Source: Lacrimispora xylanolytica
GTDB taxonomy: Bacteria; Bacillota; Clostridia; Lachnospirales; Lachnospiraceae
Assembly (NCBI RefSeq): GCF_026723765.1
Contig: NZ_CP113524.1
Location: forward strand, 2,651,001 to 2,715,000
Direction: 5' to 3'
Length of the DNA stretch: 64,000 nucleotides
Below are positions 59,285 to 64,000 of this stretch, piece by piece. The position numbers were made by a program, and so were the translations under genes. Positions within the stretch are counted from its first letter, which is position 1, and each line of letters opens with the position of its first letter. The notes beneath the pieces are model-generated. The model was given only the letters and a program-made list of their open reading frames with translations, was not told where the DNA came from and searched no databases.

Positions 59285-60367
59285 CTATCTTTTGTTTTTA
59301 TGGGATTTGTCAATGGCTTCCCATAATCCCAGCAGGTAATTTGCTCCGATCGCCCGGTCATAAAGGCCATAGCCTGGACGGGCCTGCTCTCCCCAAATCA
59401 TTCGTCCATGATCAGGCCGGATATATCCCTCAAATCCAGATTCATAAAGAGCGTTTACAATCTCATACATATCCAGATCGCCGCAGGAAGAAAGATGTGC
59501 CGCTTCGTCAAAATCCTTTTCGGAAATATGCTTTACATTGCGAAGATGGGCAAAATGAATCCGCTTCATTCCGCCGAATTCTCTCATCATTGCCGGCAAA
59601 TCATTGCTTAGATCGCTTCCCAAGCTTCCTGTACATAAGGTGAGTCCGTTATATGGGCTTTCATTTAATGAAAGGAAGGTGCGGATGTTCTCTGCATTTG
59701 TTATGACTTTTGGAAGTCCGTACAGCGGCCAGGGCGGATCGTCGGGATGAATGGCCATCTTAATATCGTATTTCTCCGCATAAGGAATGACTGCATCCAG
59801 AAAATACTTCATATTATCCCAATACTGCTCTCTTGTCATGCTCTGATAGAATTCAATGTCCTGAGCCATGGCATGAAGACGTTCCGGTTCCCAGCCCGGC
59901 AGAGAATAGCCTCTTGCTTTTCCTTCCATGGCTTTTGCCATCTTTTCCGGATTCATCTGAAGCACTTCTTCATGGCGGTAGGCCATGACGCTGCTTCCGT
60001 CTTCCGTCACATAGGACAAATCACTTCTAGCCCAGTCCATGACCGGCATGAAGTTATAGCAAAGGCATTTCACCCCTACATCTCTTAGATGCTCCAGGGT
60101 CTTTTGATAGGCTTCAATGTACTTATCCCTGGTGGGCAGGCCCTTTTTAATATCTTCATGGATGTTTACACTTTCAATTACCTCCATCTCAAGACCAGCC
60201 TCATGAATCTCATCTCTCAGGGACTTAAGTATCGGAAGCGGCCAGACCTCTCCTACCGGTATCTTTGGAAGGCAGGTGGCTACACCCGAAACACCTGGGG
60301 TCTGACGGATCTGGGCCAGAGTAACGCTGTCATCCCCAAAAGGGAACCAACGCATGATCATTTTCAT
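59285..60367 (-). CDS. uxuA: Mannonate dehydratase
   Basis: Converts D-mannonate to 2-keto-3-deoxygluconate. 360 residues, TIM barrel. Starts MKMIMRWFPFGDDSVTLAQI; metal and substrate segments include CYNFMPVMDWARSDLSY, MAIHPDDPPWPLYGLPKV and HLRNVKHISEKDFDE, then GYIRPDHGRMIWGE. Followed by uxuB in the reverse of reaction order. Its promoter spacer holds a palindrome-like CTTGTATACTAG, probably bound by the adjacent GntR regulator. Product goes to KdgK. Confidence 0.96.
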   Translation of the reverse strand: MKMIMRWFPFGDDSVTLAQIRQTPGVSGVATCLPKIPVGEVWPLPILKSLRDEIHEAGLEMEVIESVNIHEDIKKGLPTRDKYIEAYQKTLEHLRDVGVKCLCYNFMPVMDWARSDLSYVTEDGSSVMAYRHEEVLQMNPEKMAKAMEGKARGYSLPGWEPERLHAMAQDIEFYQSMTREQYWDNMKYFLDAVIPYAEKYDIKMAIHPDDPPWPLYGLPKVITNAENIRTFLSLNESPYNGLTLCTGSLGSDLSNDLPAMMREFGGMKRIHFAHLRNVKHISEKDFDEAAHLSSCGDLDMYEIVNALYESGFEGYIRPDHGRMIWGEQARPGYGLYDRAIGANYLLGLWEAIDKSHKNKR

Positions 60368-60412
60368 GGTCTATATCCTCCATTTCTAACATAGATTTTA
60401 TAACTTGTCTTA

Positions 60413-60441
60413 AGTATATAACTTGTATACTAGTATTTCAA
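60413..60441 (-). promoter_or_regulatory. uxuAB promoter with GntR-type operator in the spacer
   Basis: -35 TTGAAA (60441-60436), 17-base spacer, -10 TATACT (60418-60413). CTTGTATACTAG (60422-60433) lies in the spacer and differs at two of 12 positions from CTGGTATACCAG upstream of the GntR gene. Confidence 0.7.
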
Positions 60442-60565
60442 TCTTTATTTTAAATAAATTTTAAAATAATTTTTATCTAACCTGCACAAATTGGAATGGG
60501 TACAAAAAACGGTAATAGAAGGAATGTTCCTTTTATTACCGCATTCATTTTTAGTATGGGAAAAA

Positions 60566-61240
60566 TTACTTAAAATATCCAGGATACTCGTTTCGCAATG
60601 CTTCTTCATCAAATTTATATCTGGACAGATGCTTTTCCATTAAGCGTTTTGCCTCTTCTCCATTTTTCGCAGCGATCGCCTCTACGATTTCCCAGTGGTC
60701 AGAGATTGTCTTTAGATCCTTAACTGCTGACAGGGACATACTGCGCACCCGGTCAAAGTGTATGGTGATGCTGTCCATGAGATGGTAGACCTGATCCTTG
60801 CTGGTGATATGAAACAGCATTTGGTGGAATTCATTATCCAGCTCCAAAAGCTTCTGAGGAAAGCGGTTTTCCATATAAAACTCCTGAAGCCTCACGTTCT
60901 CGGTAAGAGCAGCGATATCCTGCTCCGTCGCCATACGACAGGCCAGCTCGACCACAGCCCCCTCCAGTACATCCCGCATAAACCGTGCTTCTTCAACCAG
61001 CTCATAATCTATAAAAGCAACCGCACTGCCCTTTTGCGGATACACCTCGACGATTTTCACCCGGGAAAGCTCAATCAAAGCTTCCCGCACCGGAGTCCGG
61101 GATAAATTCATCTCAGCAGATAATTCATTCTCACTTAACATGCTGCCTGGGATCAGATCCAGGTTAATGATATTCTCCTTTAACATACGAAGAGCGTACT
61201 CCCGCCCAGTTTCTTTTACGTTTCGTTCTGTTAGCCTCAT
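60566..61240 (-). CDS. GntR family regulator, FadR subfamily (FCD domain)
   Basis: A 224-residue regulator. N-terminal winged helix GSMLSENELSAEMNLSRTPVREALIELSR (about residues 32-60) and helical FCD ligand-binding domain with the metal-binding pattern D...H...H (ELDNEFHQMLFHITSKDQVY, later SDHWEIVEAI and KHLSRYKF). E. coli ExuR/UxuR of the same subfamily sense uronates. Palindromes CTGGTATACCAG upstream of its own gene and the near match at uxuA fit autoregulation and uxuAB control. GGGGG precedes the ATG. Confidence 0.93.
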   Translation of the reverse strand: MRLTERNVKETGREYALRMLKENIINLDLIPGSMLSENELSAEMNLSRTPVREALIELSRVKIVEVYPQKGSAVAFIDYELVEEARFMRDVLEGAVVELACRMATEQDIAALTENVRLQEFYMENRFPQKLLELDNEFHQMLFHITSKDQVYHLMDSITIHFDRVRSMSLSAVKDLKTISDHWEIVEAIAAKNGEEAKRLMEKHLSRYKFDEEALRNEYPGYFK

Positions 61241-61269
61241 TGTCAGCCCCCTTTTTTTTCATCTATTTT

Positions 61270-61313
61270 AGAATAAGCGAAATGAGGACGGCTGTCAAGC
61301 ACTGGTATACCAG
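61270..61313 (-). promoter_or_regulatory. GntR gene promoter with adjacent operator
   Basis: -35 TTGACA (61298-61293), 17-base spacer, -10 TATTCT (61275-61270). The perfect palindrome CTGGTATACCAG (61302-61313) sits three bases upstream of the -35 box. Confidence 0.75.
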
Positions 61314-61326
61314 CTGTTCAAAAGAA

Positions 61327-61363
61327 AAAGTGCTTCAGGAGCCTGGCTCTCATGCAGCACTTT
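61327..61363 (-). terminator. Terminator of the MetE-like gene
   Basis: AAAGTGCT (61327-61334) with AGCACTTT (61356-61363), then a T-rich stretch on the minus strand (TTTCTTTTG). Confidence 0.75.
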
Positions 61364-61376
61364 CTTACGTTTTTAT

Positions 61377-62495
61377 TTACCAGATTTCTTCTGAAATCTC
61401 TTTTACCAGTCTTAACTTATTCCACTGATCTTCCTCTGTTAATATATTGCCCTCCTCGGTAGATGCAAAGCCACACTGAGGACTTAAGGCAAGACGCTCA
61501 AGAGGAACGTATTTGGAGGCCTTTCTGATCTTTGCAATGATCTCTTGTTTTTCCTCCAGCTTTGGAGATTTTGAAGTAATGAGGCCAAGAACTACCTGCT
61601 TGTCACCATCTACATACTTTAAGGGCTCAAAGTCGCCAGAGCGGTCATCGTCATATTCCAAATAATATGCAGATACATGCTCCTCTCCAAATAAGAGGGG
61701 CGCAATGGGAGCATATCCGCCGGAAGAAGCCCAGGTAGAGTGATAATTTCCTCTGCACACATGGGTGTTGATGACCAGATCTTCTGGCTGGCCCTCTATG
61801 GCAAGATTATTGACTCTGACATACTTTTTAGCTTCCTCTTCCACAGATTTTTTTCCGCTCTGTCTGGCCTCCCAGTATTTTGTATCGCAGAACATTCCCC
61901 AGGTGCAATCATCAAACTGTACATTTCTGCATCCTGCCTCATAGAGATCAGCAAGGACAGTCCGGTAAGCTGCCGCAATATCCTGAATCAGACTTTCCTC
62001 GTCTTCATAAATGGCTTTGGTTCTTTCCAGATTGTCTCCCCTTTCAAGCTCTGCCAAAAACTGAGCCGGAGCAGGTATGGTCTGCCTGGCTGTTACATTA
62101 TCATCTTCAAACAGCTTTACAAACTTGAAATGCTCCACAAAGGGATGATTTTCTCCAGAAATTTTTCCTAAAAGGCCTGCGGACTCTCCTCTCGTCACCT
62201 CATCGTGAAATGTATAACCATGGGACAGTTCCAGCTTTTCTACGCCTTTAAGCCCCCACATAAAATCAAGATGCCACCAGCTTCTTCGAAATTCTCCATC
62301 TGTAATTACGGGAAGTCCAACTTCCTTCTGCTTTTCAATCAGTTCCTTAATGGCTTTGTCTTCCGTTGCTCTTAATTCCTCTGCAGTAACAGTTCCATTT
62401 TTAAAACCTTCTCTTGCTTCTTTTAAATACTCCGGTCTTAAGAAGCTTCCAATAATATCAAATTTAAAAGGGGCTCTATTTTTTATCTGACTCAT
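61377..62495 (-). CDS. Cobalamin-independent methionine synthase-like protein (C-terminal MetE domain)
   Basis: A 372-residue stand-alone MetE C-terminal-type barrel, as in the YxjG/YxjH proteins of Bacillus. It begins IGSFLRPEYLKEAREGFKNG, then ITDGEFRRSWWHLDFMWGL. The zinc site is seen as NTHVCRGNY (His and Cys) and LALSPQCGFAS (last Cys), with QFDDCTWGMF between. Such proteins use short folate or other methyl donors to make methionine; the donor is unknown. It lies divergent from a LysR-type gene, with a 17-base palindrome between. Confidence 0.9.
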   Translation of the reverse strand: MSQIKNRAPFKFDIIGSFLRPEYLKEAREGFKNGTVTAEELRATEDKAIKELIEKQKEVGLPVITDGEFRRSWWHLDFMWGLKGVEKLELSHGYTFHDEVTRGESAGLLGKISGENHPFVEHFKFVKLFEDDNVTARQTIPAPAQFLAELERGDNLERTKAIYEDEESLIQDIAAAYRTVLADLYEAGCRNVQFDDCTWGMFCDTKYWEARQSGKKSVEEEAKKYVRVNNLAIEGQPEDLVINTHVCRGNYHSTWASSGGYAPIAPLLFGEEHVSAYYLEYDDDRSGDFEPLKYVDGDKQVVLGLITSKSPKLEEKQEIIAKIRKASKYVPLERLALSPQCGFASTEEGNILTEEDQWNKLRLVKEISEEIW

Positions 62496-62580
62496 ATTTT
62501 AATCCTCCATGTTTTCTTCTCTTTCCTAAATAATATCTTATGATGGAGAATCTGTAAAATTCTATTAAATTATAGCCTGA

Positions 62581-62597
62581 TATAGTTTTAAACTATA
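62581..62597. promoter_or_regulatory. Candidate LysR operator
   Basis: Perfect 17-base palindrome TATAGTTTTAAACTATA between the divergent MetE-like and LysR genes. It contains the T-N11-A pattern of LysR-type sites. Confidence 0.75.
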
Positions 62598-62643
62598 GCG
62601 ATCTGTGGTAAACTACAAAAAACCCCAAAAGGAAAGGACCCCC

Positions 62644-63573
62644 ATGACCTTACAACAGCTTCGCTACATCATAACCATTGTCAACTGCGGTTCCATATCA
62701 GAAGCAGCCAAACAACTGTATATCACTCAGCCCAGCCTTTCAAATGCTGTGAAGGAGCTGGAACAGGAGTATGGTATCTCTATCTTTAACAGAACCTCCA
62801 AGGGCATTTCTTTATCCTCCGATGGGACGGAATTTCTTTCCTATGCCAGACAGGTGCTGGAACAGACGGATTTAATGGAGCAGCATTACTTACACAAAAA
62901 ACCTTTGAAACGAATCTGTTCTATTTCCACTCAGCATTATGCCTTTGCCGTAAATGCGTTTGTAAATCTGGTGTCCAGGCAGGATCATGAGGAATACGAA
63001 TTTACCCTTCGGGAAGCCAGGACTTATGAAATCATTGAAGATGTGAAAAATTTCAGAAGTGAGCTTGGAATCTTATATCTGAACGATTTCAATGAAAAGG
63101 TTTTAAGAAAATTGTTTAAAGAAAGCGGAATTTTATTTCATCCTTTATTTGACGCATCTCCTCATGTATTTATAAGCTCTTCTCATCCTCTCTCTTCCAG
63201 GGAGTTTGTTACAATGAATGATTTGGATCCATTCCCATTTCTGGCCTTTGAACAGGGAGAAAAGAACTCCTTTTATTTTTCTGAAGAAATACTTAGTACG
63301 GTTCCCCGTAAAAAAATCATCTATGTCAGCGACCGTGCCACCCTCTTTAACCTGCTCATTGGCTTAAATGGCTATACCATATGCAGCGGAATCTTAAACA
63401 GCAATTTAAACGGAGATAACATCATAGCCATTCCATTAAAGACCACTGAATATATGAGGATTGGCTGGATTGAAAATCCCAGAGTTCATTTAAGCATCTT
63501 TGCGGAAAATTATCTGGAAGAACTGAAACGCCTGATTCTGTGTGACGGCCTTCAACTGTGTAATGAGGAATGA
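62644..63573 (+). CDS. LysR family transcriptional regulator
   Basis: A 309-residue regulator. Helix-turn-helix TLQQLRYIITIVNCGSISEA to LYITQPSLSNAVKELEQEYG, then the effector-binding domain. The ATG at 62644 has AAAGGAAAGGA in front and removes 13 upstream residues that run into the operator region. It probably controls the divergent MetE-like gene, and by analogy with MetR could sense homocysteine or a methionine-related signal; that is inference. Ends at the terminator at 63581. Confidence 0.93.
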   Translation: MTLQQLRYIITIVNCGSISEAAKQLYITQPSLSNAVKELEQEYGISIFNRTSKGISLSSDGTEFLSYARQVLEQTDLMEQHYLHKKPLKRICSISTQHYAFAVNAFVNLVSRQDHEEYEFTLREARTYEIIEDVKNFRSELGILYLNDFNEKVLRKLFKESGILFHPLFDASPHVFISSSHPLSSREFVTMNDLDPFPFLAFEQGEKNSFYFSEEILSTVPRKKIIYVSDRATLFNLLIGLNGYTICSGILNSNLNGDNIIAIPLKTTEYMRIGWIENPRVHLSIFAENYLEELKRLILCDGLQLCNEE

Positions 63574-63580
63574 TACGATA

Positions 63581-63616
63581 AAAAGCAGCATTGCCTTTTT
63601 TGACAATGCTGCTTTT
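63581..63616. terminator. Bidirectional terminator between lysR and the shell-protein gene
   Basis: AAAAGCAGCATTG with CAATGCTGCTTTT, loop CCTTTTTGA, then a T-run. Confidence 0.88.
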
Positions 63617-64000
63617 TTATCGCTCCGTTACCGGGCAGGTCTTATATTTAAGTTCTTCTTTAAAGTAAGTCACAATTTCTTCCACAGCCGTTTTAACTTC
63701 AATCCGGGGGCCGGTAAGTATTAAAGTTCCACTGAACCGATCCAGGAAGCCAATGGTAACATCTGCACTTTTCACCCCGATATCTGCCCCTATCACAGCG
63801 GATTCCGGAGGTGTTATATTAATGGTCCCTATGGACATACCAGTAAAATCAACATCAGCATTGGTACCGATGTCAAGTCCCAGATTCCTATATACCGACG
63901 CCTCGGAAACACCAATTACATGGGCCAGAGAAATCTCCCGTCCTGCCACAGTCATATTAACCACGCGCCGCCGTCTGGTACTTGCAGATCCATTTCCCTG
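63617..64000 (-). CDS. Bacterial microcompartment shell protein, EutS/PduU type, 5' end outside window
   Basis: The visible 127 codons run to the right edge in frame. RRVVNMTVAGREISLAHVIG matches the start region of EutS/PduU (normally VPGKQVTLAHLI), so the GTG at 63964 is not the start. ITPPESAVIGADIGVKSADV and IGFLDRFSGTLILTG are the circularly permuted BMC domain of this group. It would build shell facets of an ethanolamine, propanediol or glycyl-radical compartment; which one depends on genes beyond the window. Ends next to the lysR terminator. Confidence 0.88.
   Translation of the reverse strand, partial: QGNGSASTRRRRVVNMTVAGREISLAHVIGVSEASVYRNLGLDIGTNADVDFTGMSIGTINITPPESAVIGADIGVKSADVTIGFLDRFSGTLILTGPRIEVKTAVEEIVTYFKEELKYKTCPVTER

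Overview
The window looks like the chromosome of a low-to-mid G+C, spore-forming anaerobe of the Lachnospiraceae (Lacrimispora / Clostridium saccharolyticum-like). This is inferred from gene content, not from a marker gene. The supporting content is an Rnf complex, rubredoxin, two T-box leaders, a Csp-type subtilisin, a Cys/Gly-rich small protein typed 'chorion class' in such genomes, a bacterial microcompartment shell protein, and strong AGGAGG ribosome-binding sites with occasional TTG/GTG starts. I see no tRNA or rRNA gene, insertion sequence, prophage or CRISPR array.

Layout. 1-3.0 kb: small lineage-specific proteins and a DedA protein. 3.0-9.0 kb: leuS behind a leucine T-box, a CPBP membrane protease and an EF-G paralogue. 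9.1-10.8 kb: a retron, made of a reverse transcriptase and an upstream msr-msd-like RNA bounded by perfect 14-base inverted repeats, followed by a small secreted cell-wall-binding protein. 11-18.3 kb: aromatic amino-acid block, with DAHP synthase, TyrA and AroA, then a nicotinamidase, then a tryptophan T-box (UGG specifier) driving a TrpXYZ-type ABC importer. 18.4-24.6 kb: sugar ABC importer, LacI regulator and GH127 arabinofuranosidase. 25-31.3 kb: two PfkB ketodeoxygluconate-type kinases, KDPG aldolase, an IclR regulator with matching operators, a LacI regulator and uronate isomerase. 31.4-35.9 kb: rnfCDGEAB with an unusually short rnfB. 36.2-40.4 kb: marR and a heterodimeric ABC exporter. 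40.6-48.8 kb: accessory genes, including a RelA/SpoT-fold protein overlapping a 69-aa partner, thymidine kinase, membrane proteins, a cold-shock gene with a terminator-like leader, a methyltransferase, a serine hydrolase, a GNAT enzyme, RidA and a lipoprotein. 48.9-53.7 kb: tmRNA, class I ribonucleotide reductase and a tRNA-dihydrouridine synthase. 53.9-57.6 kb: a cell-wall amidase, a subtilisin-like protein that has lost its catalytic serine, rubredoxin, a cupin and an ArsC/Spx-like protein. 57.6-64 kb: uxuB-uxuA with a GntR regulator, a MetE-like methyltransferase divergent from a LysR regulator, and the 3' part of a EutS/PduU-type shell protein.

Working together. UxaC, UxuB, UxuA, KdgK and Eda form a complete glucuronate-to-pyruvate/glyceraldehyde-3-phosphate route split over two loci. 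Each locus has its own candidate palindromic operators: TTCGTATATACGAA at the IclR locus and CTGGTATACCAG-type at the GntR locus. The aromatic block pairs biosynthesis with T-box-controlled uptake.

The most unusual items are the retron, the RelA/SpoT-like pair, the truncated RnfB, the Ser-to-Gly pseudo-subtilisin and the cold-shock leader.
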